Source: a bacterium
GTDB lineage: Bacteria; SM23-31
DNA: 64,000 nucleotides
Assembly (NCBI GenBank): GCA_028278455.1
Contig: JANQEH010000091.1
Coordinates: 1-64,000 of the forward strand
Direction: 5' to 3'
The notes below the pieces were generated by a model that did no database searches, had not been told where the DNA came from, and worked only from the letters and a program-made list of their open reading frames with translations. Shown here one piece after another: positions 51,926 to 61,526 of the stretch (position 1 is its first letter; each line of letters opens with the position of its first letter). Position numbers and translations under genes: made by a program.

Positions 51926-52097
51926 CTAAATTTCTAATACTGTTTCCCTCACTTGGCACATAAGGATCCACACCCTGCATTTCATCCATCATATTGAGCA
52001 TTCTATCCTTTTAAATTATCATTCTGTCCGGTAATTATTCTTTTACCGGTCATGGTTTCATATTTTGAGTCCAAAATTAATTTAATAGGAGAGAACC

Positions 52098-52769
52098 ATG
52101 AGTAAACGGATCAAATTCATCATAATGGTCACAATTATCGTGATCAATACTCTGTTTGATGTTTCTATCGCACAGGTAAAACTCTGGAAAGACAGTCTCA
52201 CAAAGGAATCCGGCAATAAAGAGCTGCTGCTGAAACTGGGTAAATACTATCACAAAGCTGGCGGTGAGGGAGGGAGCGAAGAGGCCGTCTTGAAAGCCGA
52301 GATATACCTGGAAAAGCTTCTCAGGCTCGAACCGGGCAATGGCCTGGCTATGGTATACCTTGGCTCGGTTATCACAATGAAGGCAAGGGATACGATTCTT
52401 CCCTGGAAAAAATGGGATTATATGCAGAATGGATTCAAAATGATCGACAATGGTGTTAAAACGGATCCGGGCAATGTAGAGGTCAGGCTGATGAGGGCAA
52501 TACACAGTGTCAGCGTACCGTCTTTTTTCAACAGGTTTGATATCGGTTTCAGAGATTTTGAGTATCTGAGCATGGTTATCTCAGAGAATGAAATAGATTT
52601 TTCGCAGGAATTCCTATTACCTTATTATTACTATTACGGGACTGCTCTTGAAATGGATGAAAAATACCAGGCTGCAAAAGAGATGTTCAGGAAAACTATA
52701 GATGTTTCTCCCGATTCAGAATATGCAAAAATGGCAGAGAATGAACTTAGATCATTAGAGAAGAAATAA
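52098..52769 (+). CDS. exported TPR protein
   Basis: A 223-residue periplasmic protein: signal peptide (FIIMVTIIVINTLFDVSIAQ) and helical repeats of TPR type (KELLLKLGKYYHKAG; AEIYLEKLLRLEPGNGLAMVYLG; TDPGNVEVRLMRA; EKYQAAKEMFRKTIDVSPDSEYAKMAE). TPR proteins mediate protein contacts. AGGAGAG precedes the ATG. A single gene before the LytS/LytTR pair; its partner is unknown. Confidence 0.82.
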   Translation: MSKRIKFIIMVTIIVINTLFDVSIAQVKLWKDSLTKESGNKELLLKLGKYYHKAGGEGGSEEAVLKAEIYLEKLLRLEPGNGLAMVYLGSVITMKARDTILPWKKWDYMQNGFKMIDNGVKTDPGNVEVRLMRAIHSVSVPSFFNRFDIGFRDFEYLSMVISENEIDFSQEFLLPYYYYYGTALEMDEKYQAAKEMFRKTIDVSPDSEYAKMAENELRSLEKK

Positions 52770-53062
52770 TTATGGACACAAAGAAAACTGACGCTATAAA
52801 CATTATTTTTGCCTGCTTCGGTATCGCCTCAGGCAACAGACGTAAAATGGGTGCTGCATATTGTGTGAGAGAAATGGCCGTACGGCGTCAAGAAAGCCGG
52901 GTAGAAGGCTGCAGTGACGGCTGTAGAACAGACAGGAAGGTACATGTCAGATGAATACTTTTCTGCGGGAAATTATTTCTTTACTTTCTTCAGGTGAAAT
53001 CATATCTTGAAGACAGTTGCAGTCATCGATATATTCAGGAAAATCTAAAACGACACCAATAG
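52770..53062 (+). other. gap upstream of the LytS-type kinase gene
   Basis: A 60-codon frame (52772-52954) lacks a ribosome binding site and family resemblance and is not called. No palindromic repeat was seen here. Confidence 0.4.
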
Positions 53063-54115
53063 ATGAAAATTAGATCAATATTTGAGTTTTATCCCATTAA
53101 GAAAATCACAATAAGCGTTTTATCTATCACAGCTGTTGTCAGCATTTTCATTGCCATATACTCTGAAGCCGTCTATATCGGACTTTTCGTGGAGACCTTT
53201 ACTTATACGATCTCCTGTAATGCGTTCTGCCTGATATTGATCTTCTTTTTTTATGAGAAGATTAAGAATTACAGCAACATCATTTTTTTTCTTTTGATAC
53301 TAATAATAGTATTCTTCGGTGTTATGATGGGCGTTTTCGTGGCGAACCTGATCCTTAATCATAGTTTGACACCGGAGCTCAGGATTATCGGAATATCGCT
53401 CCTCGTAGGCACAGTCGGCGCTTTGCTTTCGACAATGTTCGAAATGTACAGGAGAAGTATTGTTGATAAAACCAGGAAACTTAAGGAAACGGAATTAGAG
53501 AATGAGAAACTTAAGCGATATGAGCTTATTGCAAGGCTAAACAGTCTCCAGGCGAAACTCAATCCGCATTTTTTGTTCAATACACTTAATACAACCGCCG
53601 CGCTTATCTATGATTCCCCGGAAAAAGCTGAAAAGAATATTGTAAACCTATCAAATCTATACAGAAAGGTACTTGCCATTTCAAACAAGACCATGATCTC
53701 CGTTGGAGAGGAAATGGAGCTGATCCGGGATTATTGTGATCTCGAGAAGCAGAGATTTGAAGATAAACTCAAACTGAAGCTGAGCTGCCCGGAAGAGCTC
53801 AAGGCTATTGAGATCCCGGGCCTGATAATCGAACCGTTGATTGAAAACTCGATAAAACACAATCTTGACAAATATGGTGATCCTGTAAAGATTGAACTAA
53901 CAGTGGCAATGTCAGGAGAAATGCTCAATATATGGGTTAAGGATGACGGCTGCGGTTTCGACGTTAAGAAGGTGAACCACGGTTTCGGTCTGTACAGCAT
54001 ACAGGAAAGGTTGAGGATCATATATCACGAGGACTATGAGCTGAATATTGATTCGGGTGAATCCCGTGGGACATTAATAGACATAAAGCTTCCTCTTAAA
54101 CCCGGGAACGGGTAA
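53063..54115 (+). CDS. LytS-type membrane histidine kinase
   Basis: A 350-residue sensor kinase of the LytS/YehU class. Four hydrophobic helices lie in the first 130 residues (for example VLSITAVVSIFIAIY; IIFFLLILIIVFFGVMMGVFV; IIGISLLVGTVGALLSTM) with no large periplasmic domain. The His_kinase box LNPHFLFNTLN has His169, and the GHKL ATPase has IEPLIENSIKHN and DDGCGFD. It is six bases before a LytTR regulator gene, its evident partner. The signal may be membrane-borne. Immediately downstream lies a long series of exported propeller genes that could be under its control, which is inference from position. Confidence 0.92.
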   Translation: MKIRSIFEFYPIKKITISVLSITAVVSIFIAIYSEAVYIGLFVETFTYTISCNAFCLILIFFFYEKIKNYSNIIFFLLILIIVFFGVMMGVFVANLILNHSLTPELRIIGISLLVGTVGALLSTMFEMYRRSIVDKTRKLKETELENEKLKRYELIARLNSLQAKLNPHFLFNTLNTTAALIYDSPEKAEKNIVNLSNLYRKVLAISNKTMISVGEEMELIRDYCDLEKQRFEDKLKLKLSCPEELKAIEIPGLIIEPLIENSIKHNLDKYGDPVKIELTVAMSGEMLNIWVKDDGCGFDVKKVNHGFGLYSIQERLRIIYHEDYELNIDSGESRGTLIDIKLPLKPGNG

Positions 54116-54121
54116 TTACGG

Positions 54122-54871
54122 ATGAAGATAAGAGCAATTATTGTAGATGACGAAAAACCGGCAAGATCCCGGATCAAAAGACTTATGTCCGGTTTCGAGA
54201 ACCTTGAACTTGCCGGAGAGGCCGGTAATGGAGAAGAAGGATTAGAGCTTATCAGGAATGCCTGCCCGGATGTTGTGTTCCTGGATATCAAAATGCCCCG
54301 GCTAACCGGATTCGAAATGCTGAACAGGCTTGAAAAGACTCCTTATATAGTATTTGTTACCGCATATGATGAATTTGCACTGAAGGCATTCGAGGAAAAT
54401 ACAGTAGATTATCTTCTTAAGCCTGTATCGGAAGAGAAATTCACCCGGGCTGTTTCAAAGATAACGAACATGATTTCACGGAAAGAATCAAATGAGATCG
54501 ACTACAGGGAGATAATCTCAGCAATAGAACGGAAAAGGGTTATGATCCAGAGGTTCTCTGTCAAACTCGGCTCAAGAATATTCCTTATTTCTGCAGGTGA
54601 TGTTTATTTCTTCAACTCAGAAGACAAGCAGACATTCCTCAATACTAAAGAAAGGGATTTTATAATACCGTTCACGTTGAAAGAACTTGAAGAAAAGCTT
54701 GATGAAGGTTCCTTTATAAGAGTTCACCGGGCTTATATCGTAAATATCGATCATGTCAGTTCGATCCATACATGGTTCGGCGGCAGGTTGATGCTTAAGA
54801 TGAAGAATGACAGTGAGATAATTGTCAGCAGGAACTACACCGCTGAGTTCAAAGAGAAAATCAATTTGTGA
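54122..54871 (+). CDS. LytTR-family response regulator
   Basis: A 249-residue DNA-binding regulator. Receiver domain 1-120 with Asp9-Asp10, phospho-acceptor Asp55 (FLDIKMPR) and Lys in LLKPVS; LytTR DNA-binding domain about 145-249 with the family landmarks RIFLISAGDVYFFNSEDK, SFIRVHRAYIVNIDHV and SRNYTAEFK. It acts as partner of the LytS-type kinase six bases upstream. LytTR proteins bind pairs of direct repeats near promoters of exported or cell-surface genes; no such pair was confidently located. Confidence 0.93.
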   Translation: MKIRAIIVDDEKPARSRIKRLMSGFENLELAGEAGNGEEGLELIRNACPDVVFLDIKMPRLTGFEMLNRLEKTPYIVFVTAYDEFALKAFEENTVDYLLKPVSEEKFTRAVSKITNMISRKESNEIDYREIISAIERKRVMIQRFSVKLGSRIFLISAGDVYFFNSEDKQTFLNTKERDFIIPFTLKELEEKLDEGSFIRVHRAYIVNIDHVSSIHTWFGGRLMLKMKNDSEIIVSRNYTAEFKEKINL

Positions 54872-54907
54872 TGTATGGAAATGGCTTATTTATTATCAAA
54901 ATACACA

Positions 54908-55026
54908 TCACCCTTTTATTCCCCTTCGAATGGGGAGTTTATCGATCCACCATCAGGGGGACTATTTTCGGTGTTCCATATAGGGGGTAATTCACGTTTA
55001 AACTCCCCTGTCAAAGGGGGGTGTAC
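54908..55026. repeat. two CCCCTT/AAGGGG palindromes between regulator and first propeller gene
   Basis: ATTCCCCTTCGAATGGGGAG at 54918-54938 preceded by a CACCCTTT module (right-type layout), and CTCCCCTGTCAAAGGGGGGTG at 55001-55022. Both are diverged copies of the family at 45048. They could act as attenuators between the regulator and the array. Confidence 0.6.
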
Positions 55027-55058
55027 GGAAGGAAATATTCTTAATTAATGAAGTAATA

Positions 55059-56171
55059 ATGATTATTTTCAAAACAATAACAATTCTTTTTATTACTATT
55101 ATTAATTCAATTATCCCTTTAGATTCTTTTGCGCAGGATATATCGGAAAAGGATGGCGTAAAGATAGTAAAGAACTATGCCCGGAAGTGGGGCAGTGAGC
55201 CGCAGATCAAACTGGAACTGGTCCGGAAATACGGAGGGAGACTGGAAAAACGATGGAATTATACTTTATCATATCCGTTTGATGCGGTAAAGGATATATA
55301 CGGAAACCTGCTGGTAGTGGAATCCGGTAATCACAGGTTGAAGAAATTCAGTCCGGAAGGTGTTTACGTCAGACAAATAGGTAAGGGAGGATACGGAGAA
55401 GGGGAGTTTCACGCTCCAATTGCTATCGATGTTGATAAACAGGGAAGCATCTACGTTGCTTCGAATAATAACAACCGCATTCAGGTCTTAGACAGGATGG
55501 GGAATTATCTAAGAACGATCACCGGAACATATAATTATACATTTTTCCGGGTATTGAGTAATGGAAATTTTGTAATGCAAGACAGGACAAAGTGGAGTTT
55601 TTCTGGGGATATTGAACTCCAGGAAAGTATAAAACTTGTCCGGGAATATAACTCGAAAGGCAGGAAGATAAAAACATTCGGTAAACCTTACGCATATATG
55701 GTAGATACCCTTACGGTGTCCGACAGGAGCTTCTCTCTGGCTGCAGATAATGAGGACAATGTGTACCTTGCTTTCCGTCACAGGGATCATATCGAAAAAT
55801 ATGACAGGAGGCGAAGACTTGTTATGCAGTCCAGCAGGCCTTTGAAATATCCTGTGACTCTCATGCCGGACAGCCCGGAGGGGATCGGCACCGAAAGGCC
55901 GAATGTTGTGTCCGTAGGGATTGATGTTGACGATAAAGGGAGGATCTGGGTACTTACCCACTCAAAACAACCGGAGGATATCGGAGGATTCTACGCCGAC
56001 AAACCGGTTGATCTATTTGAACTTCATATCTTCGACAGTGAAGGCATCTTCCTTTTTTCATTTTCTATAAACCATTTTGCAGACCGCATCCGTCTTATGA
56101 AAAGCAGCCTGTTTATTATTGATACCTATAAGAATATGGCTGTTTACGAATACAGGGTGTCTAACAGGTAG
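55059..56171 (+). CDS. exported 6-bladed beta-propeller (NHL-type) protein, array member 1
   Basis: A 370-residue secreted propeller. Signal peptide (ITILFITIINSIIPLDSFAQ), then ARKWGSEPQIKLELVRKYGG, a diverged form of the array's shared N-terminal motif (WG, then a charged strand and a KYGG end), then NHL-like blades with the recurring layout D-x-x-G-N/S-[LI]-x-V-x-[DE]-x-x-N-x-R-[LI]-x-[KV]-F (for example GNLLVVESGNHRLKKFSPEG; GSIYVASNNNNRIQVLDRMG). It is the most divergent member and has no lipobox. No catalytic motif; binding of a ligand or surface partner is likely. Confidence 0.85.
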   Translation: MIIFKTITILFITIINSIIPLDSFAQDISEKDGVKIVKNYARKWGSEPQIKLELVRKYGGRLEKRWNYTLSYPFDAVKDIYGNLLVVESGNHRLKKFSPEGVYVRQIGKGGYGEGEFHAPIAIDVDKQGSIYVASNNNNRIQVLDRMGNYLRTITGTYNYTFFRVLSNGNFVMQDRTKWSFSGDIELQESIKLVREYNSKGRKIKTFGKPYAYMVDTLTVSDRSFSLAADNEDNVYLAFRHRDHIEKYDRRRRLVMQSSRPLKYPVTLMPDSPEGIGTERPNVVSVGIDVDDKGRIWVLTHSKQPEDIGGFYADKPVDLFELHIFDSEGIFLFSFSINHFADRIRLMKSSLFIIDTYKNMAVYEYRVSNR

Positions 56172-56223
56172 TTTTCTTTCATTATCCTCTCTGGAAGGGG
56201 AAACCTTATATAGGAGAATAGTC

Positions 56224-57363
56224 GTGAAATGTTATTACTTTCTAACGTTAATATTGGTGTATGTCATTTTTTCAGGTTTCAGTGGTCAAAATAATCTGAT
56301 CGTATCAGCCCAGTCCGCAGGATCCAGACAGATTCATAATTCAGTTCCTGAATGGGGCAGAGAGTGCAGGGTGAAGCTCGAGTTTGTCCGAAAATATGGA
56401 GAGTACGACAGCACGGATGAAGACCTGCAGCTCTTCCGGCCAAAGGACCTGGTCATGGATTCAAAAGGTGGTATTTATATACTCGATACGGGTAATTATC
56501 TTGTGAAGAAGTTCAATTCTGAGGGAAAGTTCCTGTTCTCATTCGGGGAAAAAGGGCAGGGACCGGGAGAATTCCAGATGCCGATGGAAATAGAGATCGA
56601 CAGGAACGATGATCTGTATATCTCAGACTTTACCAACAGGGTAATACACGTATTCGGAAAAGATGGTGACTACAAAACGGGTATCAGGCCCGGGGATATG
56701 ATGATGCCGAAACAGTTGTTGATGCTCGAAGGTGGAAAAATCGCCGCATTTTTTCTGGATTTAGCTAACAGTGATAGGAATTTTGAGCAAAAAGCGGTGA
56801 AGATAGTGGATGTTGACTCGAAATCTGTTATCGATGAATTCGGTACAAAAAGAGTGATTGAGAATGAAAGGTTCAAGAACCTCGGTAATGAATACAACTT
56901 GAGCGTTGATAAAGAGGGAAATATTTACATGGCATTTTCATTTCAGAACAGGATCGAGAAATTTGACAAGGACTTGGATTTAGTCTGGAGGATGGATCGT
57001 AAAAAAAGCTATGATGTTCTCAGCGAAAAGCGGCGGCGTACAGGGCAGACTTCCGGAAATCGCAGATTTACCAGCCAAAGGGTTAACCGCCTCTCTACCG
57101 GTATACAGGTTGATAAATACGGCAGGTTGTGGATAGGAAGTCAGAAAAGGGCTTTTACGGAGGAGGAGTTAATGGAGAGTGAAGCCGATAATGAAAACCT
57201 GAGTATTATCGAAATATATAATAATAAAGGAATTTTACTCGGTGAATTTAATCATGATTCATTCTCAAACGGAAGGCTTTTCAGGATAGTGGGAGATCGT
57301 TTCTTCATTATCGACGCCCTCGAGACACATTCAGTCTATGAATACCTGATTGTGGAAAAGTGA
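56224..57363 (+). CDS. exported 6-bladed beta-propeller protein, array member 2
   Basis: About 379 residues from a GTG start that has AGGAG seven bases upstream; longer frames overlapping the previous gene are rejected. Signal peptide (FLTLILVYVIFSGFSG), then the array motif RQIHNSVPEWGRECRVKLEF, then RPKDLVMDSKGGIYILDTGN and the GEKGQGPGEFQMPMEIEID blade. Closest to member 3, sharing the acidic STDEDLQLFRP stretch and the closing RFFIIDALETHSVYEY. Propeller fold with no visible active site. Confidence 0.85.
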   Translation: MKCYYFLTLILVYVIFSGFSGQNNLIVSAQSAGSRQIHNSVPEWGRECRVKLEFVRKYGEYDSTDEDLQLFRPKDLVMDSKGGIYILDTGNYLVKKFNSEGKFLFSFGEKGQGPGEFQMPMEIEIDRNDDLYISDFTNRVIHVFGKDGDYKTGIRPGDMMMPKQLLMLEGGKIAAFFLDLANSDRNFEQKAVKIVDVDSKSVIDEFGTKRVIENERFKNLGNEYNLSVDKEGNIYMAFSFQNRIEKFDKDLDLVWRMDRKKSYDVLSEKRRRTGQTSGNRRFTSQRVNRLSTGIQVDKYGRLWIGSQKRAFTEEELMESEADNENLSIIEIYNNKGILLGEFNHDSFSNGRLFRIVGDRFFIIDALETHSVYEYLIVEK

Positions 57364-57372
57364 ATAAACCTT

Positions 57373-57410
57373 ATATCCCCCCTTTTTTAAGGGGAATATT
57401 TAAAATGGGG
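57373..57410. repeat. CCCCCTT/AAGGGG palindromic repeat, left-type copy
   Basis: CCCCCCTTTTTTAAGGGGAATA then TTTAAAATGGGGA, directly after the stop of array member 2; may end its transcript. No gene in 57411-57605. Confidence 0.65.
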
Positions 57411-57605
57411 ACAAATTACTTAATTGATCCTTATTGATTCGAGCTTAGAAAGCTTCCGGAAGTTAAGTTATGTGTTCCCTTTTTTTGCACTTAACTAAAT
57501 TAACCATGCTTGCATTTAAAACTATGACCTATATTCGCTATTTTTAATGTATAATCTTAGAATTACAATCTATCAACATGCAGGTCCTTAATAGAGAGAA
57601 TTTAT

Positions 57606-58733
57606 ATGAAAAACGCAATAGTATTACTTCTAATCATCATTCAAATAAATTGCACATCGAAAACAGAGACATACACTATTGCAGAGATAAATGGGATCAG
57701 GCATATTCATAACCGGGCGCCCGCATGGGGTGAAAACTGCCGGCTCGATCTCGAACTTATCGGGAAATTCGGTGAACTCGACAGCGATAATGAAAGCCTG
57801 CAGCTATACCGGCCGACGGATCTGGTTGTGGACTCTAAAGGTGATTTATATATCCTCGATGCCGGTAATTTTCAAGTGAAGAAATTCAGTTCAACCGGTG
57901 AGTTTCTTTTTTCATTCGGCAGCAAAGGACAGGGCCCGGGTGAGTTCCAGACGCCATTCGGTATGGAGATAGATGAACAGGATAATATCTATATCGCAGA
58001 TTATGCGAACAATGTTATCCATATGTTTGACAGCCGGGGAGAACTTATCAGGGGGATCAAATCAGAGAAGTCGCTTATGCCCCAGAGCATACTGTTTCTT
58101 TCACGGGGGCGGCTGTCTGTTAAGTACCAGGGATTCTCGAATCCAGAAGAAGAAGAGAAGGATAAACTCGTCAAAATTGTCAATTTTTCCGGAGAGATAG
58201 TAGGAGAATTCGGCGATAGGAGGTCATACGATGACCAGATGATGAGAATGATCGGGAATGAAGTTTTCTTTACTGCAGATAGTGAAAAGAACATATATAT
58301 AGCGAGAATGACCCGGAACCTTATCGAGAAATTTAACATCAGCGGGCAACTCATCTGGAGGATGGACAGGGTAAAACCTTACGAGGAAAGCGAGACAAGC
58401 CAGTCACAAAAGGTCACCAATCCGGACGGCAGGACATTCTATTTCTTCAGAACAAACCGGTTTTCGTTCTGGGTCCAGTCGGATCATGAGGACAGGCTCT
58501 GGGTAAGCAGCCAGGAAAGGGAATACACCGATGCTGAATGGGAACGAGGCGGCCATTCGGAAGAGAATATCAGGATATTCGAGATTTTCAGCAAAGATGG
58601 AGTTCTACTTGGGATTCTAAAGAAAGATTTTTATAGTGTAGGCCGGCTATTCAAGATCATCGGGGACCGTTTTTTCCTTATCGACGCCCGCGAAGAACAT
58701 TCTGTATTCGAATATCGTATAATTGATAAGTGA
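57606..58733 (+). CDS. exported 6-bladed beta-propeller protein, array member 3
   Basis: 375 residues. The hydrophobic leader ends IIIQINCTSKTE, a possible though non-ideal lipobox. The array motif is IRHIHNRAPAWGENCRLDLE, followed by ELDSDNESLQLYRPTDLVVD, then propeller blades with GQGPGEFQTPFGMEID. A Cys-Arg after WG is shared only with member 2, pointing to a recent duplication of this pair. Ends with RFFLIDAREEHSVFEYRI, as in member 2. Function unknown. Confidence 0.85.
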   Translation: MKNAIVLLLIIIQINCTSKTETYTIAEINGIRHIHNRAPAWGENCRLDLELIGKFGELDSDNESLQLYRPTDLVVDSKGDLYILDAGNFQVKKFSSTGEFLFSFGSKGQGPGEFQTPFGMEIDEQDNIYIADYANNVIHMFDSRGELIRGIKSEKSLMPQSILFLSRGRLSVKYQGFSNPEEEEKDKLVKIVNFSGEIVGEFGDRRSYDDQMMRMIGNEVFFTADSEKNIYIARMTRNLIEKFNISGQLIWRMDRVKPYEESETSQSQKVTNPDGRTFYFFRTNRFSFWVQSDHEDRLWVSSQEREYTDAEWERGGHSEENIRIFEIFSKDGVLLGILKKDFYSVGRLFKIIGDRFFLIDAREEHSVFEYRIIDK

Positions 58734-58920
58734 TACAGCAACCGGTTGTTAAAAATCAGAAATAACAGTATCTGAATCATAACTCTCTCTTTATTATGGT
58801 TACATTTAATATAGATTATATTATCTATCCGTCGGTAAGTTATCTATATTGAAGAATCAGTATTTTCCCCCCAATCAATGGCAGAATTAGGGAGTTTGAT
58901 ATCAAAACGAGGAGATTGGT

Positions 58921-60012
58921 ATGAAAAGGTTAAAACCATTGTTGTTTTCACTTCTTCTAATTGCAGTCTTAGGTTGTGCTTCCGATCCGGAGACATATAT
59001 AGCCGAAGTTATCGACGGTGTTCGTCATGTGAATAATCTCGCCCCGAAATGGGGTGCCGATCCTGAGGTTGGTATCGAACTTATCAGAGAATATGGCGGT
59101 ATGGATGAGGTAGATGAGAATTACTTGTTATATAAACCTTTCAGCGCTACGATCGACAAAGACGGTAATGTATATATCCTCGATGCGGGAAATTTCAGGG
59201 TACAGAAGTATGACAGGAATGGGAAATATATATTGTCTTTCGGCGGAGAAGGACAGGGGCCGGGTGAATATAAGGATCCTGAAAGGATCGGCATAATATT
59301 CGGGAAGTTTATTTATATTGGCGATACAGATAATAATAAGGTAGAGATTTTTGACCTGGAGGGCAATTTCATTGACGGGATACGGTTCAACAGTGTTGTA
59401 GGCCAGAGCCTGATAACCGAAACCGGAGTGATAATAACCCACTACCAGATGGAGAGCAGAGATAAACCTGCAGACAGGGTAATGACTGATGGTACTGTCA
59501 ACAGGGATACCGGGAAGATCACACGGTATGAAGAAGATTCCGATAAGATAATGATACCCCTGGGTAATTATCCATTTATGGCGAGTGACAAAAACGGCAA
59601 TTTCTTTTTCAATGCCTGGCACGACAACTGGATAAGGAAGTTCACGAGTGAGGGCGACCTGTTATTAGAGATCTCCAGAGACCTTCCACAGAAACCGGGG
59701 ATGAACCGTGCGACTGAAAATGGCACTAATATTGGATGGGATACGATGTTCTCATGGGGGATTGGTATAGATCATAACGACAGGATATGGTCTCTGACAA
59801 TAAACAGGAATAAAAATGAGAATGAAAGTTACAATGAATATAGCATGAATCCGGAGATTTTTGACCTTGAGATCTATGATAGAACAGGAGTGATGCTGGG
59901 GAAGATTAGACCGGGAAACTATGTTAGTCTGATGTTTGTAATCCAGGATAGTTTATTCATGACAGATTATAGAAACAACATTGTCTATCATTATAAAATA
60001 GTAGAGAATTGA
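58921..60012 (+). CDS. 6-bladed beta-propeller lipoprotein, array member 4
   Basis: 363 residues with a good lipobox (LLIAVLGCAS), so anchored in a membrane and facing the periplasm or surface. The array motif is VRHVNNLAPKWGADPEVGIE, then DEVDENYLLYKPFSATIDKD, then NHL blades with GEGQGPGEYKDPERIG. A strong GAGGAG precedes the ATG. Its leader region (GGGAGTTTGATATC and on) resembles that of member 5. Function unknown. Confidence 0.87.
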   Translation: MKRLKPLLFSLLLIAVLGCASDPETYIAEVIDGVRHVNNLAPKWGADPEVGIELIREYGGMDEVDENYLLYKPFSATIDKDGNVYILDAGNFRVQKYDRNGKYILSFGGEGQGPGEYKDPERIGIIFGKFIYIGDTDNNKVEIFDLEGNFIDGIRFNSVVGQSLITETGVIITHYQMESRDKPADRVMTDGTVNRDTGKITRYEEDSDKIMIPLGNYPFMASDKNGNFFFNAWHDNWIRKFTSEGDLLLEISRDLPQKPGMNRATENGTNIGWDTMFSWGIGIDHNDRIWSLTINRNKNENESYNEYSMNPEIFDLEIYDRTGVMLGKIRPGNYVSLMFVIQDSLFMTDYRNNIVYHYKIVEN

Positions 60013-60122
60013 CTGAAAAGCCCGTCATAGAGTAATTAGCAATAGATAATTTAGGGTAGACTGCAAACCGACTGGTTATTTCCCCCAGCCAGAGGAGATG
60101 TCACCAAAATAGGGAGATTGCT

Positions 60123-61241
60123 ATGAACAGGTTAAAACTGCTATTAATCTCACTTCTTTCACTGACAATAATAATCTGTTCAACCGGACCGGAGACATAT
60201 ACGGTCGAGATCATCGATGGTGTCCGGCATGTGCATAACGTTGCCCCAATATGGGGAGATGAACCTGAAGCAGAACTGGAATTCGTTCAAGAGATCGGTA
60301 GTATCGATGAAACAGATGAAAATTACCAACTTCACATGGCTATCAATGCTATAAAAGATAATGCAGGTAATTTCTATATAATGGACAGGGGGAACAGCCG
60401 TATCCAGAAATATGACAGAGAAGGAAAGTATGTGCTGACGATAGGTTCAAAGGGAGAAGGCCCCGGAGAACTAATGACACCTACCGGGATAGATATTGCA
60501 GACGATAATACTCTTTATGTTACAGATATGTCTAATAGAAAATTTGAGCACTTCGATCTCAACGGCAAATTCCTTGATACCATCAATATGTCTGATGGAA
60601 TATACGTTTTTCTAAGCTATTTCAGGTGCTTGAGCAGCGGCAGGCTCCTTGCCCGGGTGTCCACGATAAGAATGCCCGGACAGGAGGAAAAAGGAGATAG
60701 CAAATTATTTAGCATCTATGATGCTGAAGGTAAGGAATTGAGTAAAATTGTTGATGAGATAAAAGCGGATGAAGACCGGTATACAGACACAATAAACAGT
60801 AATTTTTTTGCTGTCGATAGAAATGATAACCTGTTTATAGCCTATAGGAATCAAAATCTGATAGCGAAATACAATGCAGGCGGAGAACCGTTGATGATGA
60901 TAGCTAGGCCTCTAAATTTCGAGATAGAATATAAAATGGTGGACAGAAAATATCCCAGCGGCAGAACGAGATCCGCACCTTATGTTACAGAAGTCGCAAA
61001 TAAGATCGGGATTGATAGAAAAAACAGAATATGGGTTATGACCTTTACCAGCGAATTTGTGAGAGACGAAGAATGGAATGTTGAGGTATCTGCCGACAGA
61101 GCATTCAATGTGTTTGATAGCGAAGGATTATATCTTGGTGAAGTTCCAAGGCCAAATGACAATCTGTTCTTCATCCGGCTTGTAGGAGATTCGGTTTTAT
61201 TCTGTGACAAGAATTATGTAACGATCACGAATACAGGATAA
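60123..61241 (+). CDS. 6-bladed beta-propeller lipoprotein, array member 5
   Basis: 372 residues; the leader LTIIICSTGPE gives a probable lipidation Cys. The array motif is VRHVHNVAPIWGDEPEAELE, followed by DETDENYQLHMAIN, then blades with GSKGEGPGELMTPTGIDIAD. AGGGAG precedes the ATG. Unlike the other members its end (CDKNYVTITNTG) is short of the usual HSVYEY-type strand, so the last blade may close differently. Confidence 0.87.
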   Translation: MNRLKLLLISLLSLTIIICSTGPETYTVEIIDGVRHVHNVAPIWGDEPEAELEFVQEIGSIDETDENYQLHMAINAIKDNAGNFYIMDRGNSRIQKYDREGKYVLTIGSKGEGPGELMTPTGIDIADDNTLYVTDMSNRKFEHFDLNGKFLDTINMSDGIYVFLSYFRCLSSGRLLARVSTIRMPGQEEKGDSKLFSIYDAEGKELSKIVDEIKADEDRYTDTINSNFFAVDRNDNLFIAYRNQNLIAKYNAGGEPLMMIARPLNFEIEYKMVDRKYPSGRTRSAPYVTEVANKIGIDRKNRIWVMTFTSEFVRDEEWNVEVSADRAFNVFDSEGLYLGEVPRPNDNLFFIRLVGDSVLFCDKNYVTITNTG

Positions 61242-61526
61242 TAGAGAAACAGTAATTGGTAACTGTTTCTGAGTAAATGGGGAAATACGTAAACAATCCC
61301 CGTATTCCTCCCGGCGCTGGCAGGACATGCCTTTCGAAAGTGGAGTAATCAAGATACTGTTACATCTTTGTATGGGTGAACGGCGTCCTCCCGAGAATCC
61401 GGGGTGGCTCTAGAAAATTCTGGTAGATGCATTGTATTCTCTAGAAAAACAGGTGTTTCTTATTTTTTTTGTTCTTAAATTGGATTCAATCTGTTTACCT
61501 GCCAACTTTCATGATCGAGGGCTGCT

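Noticed and set aside
52772-52954. 60-codon open frame after the TPR gene
   Set aside because: No Shine-Dalgarno site, low-complexity Arg/Cys composition and no recognisable family.
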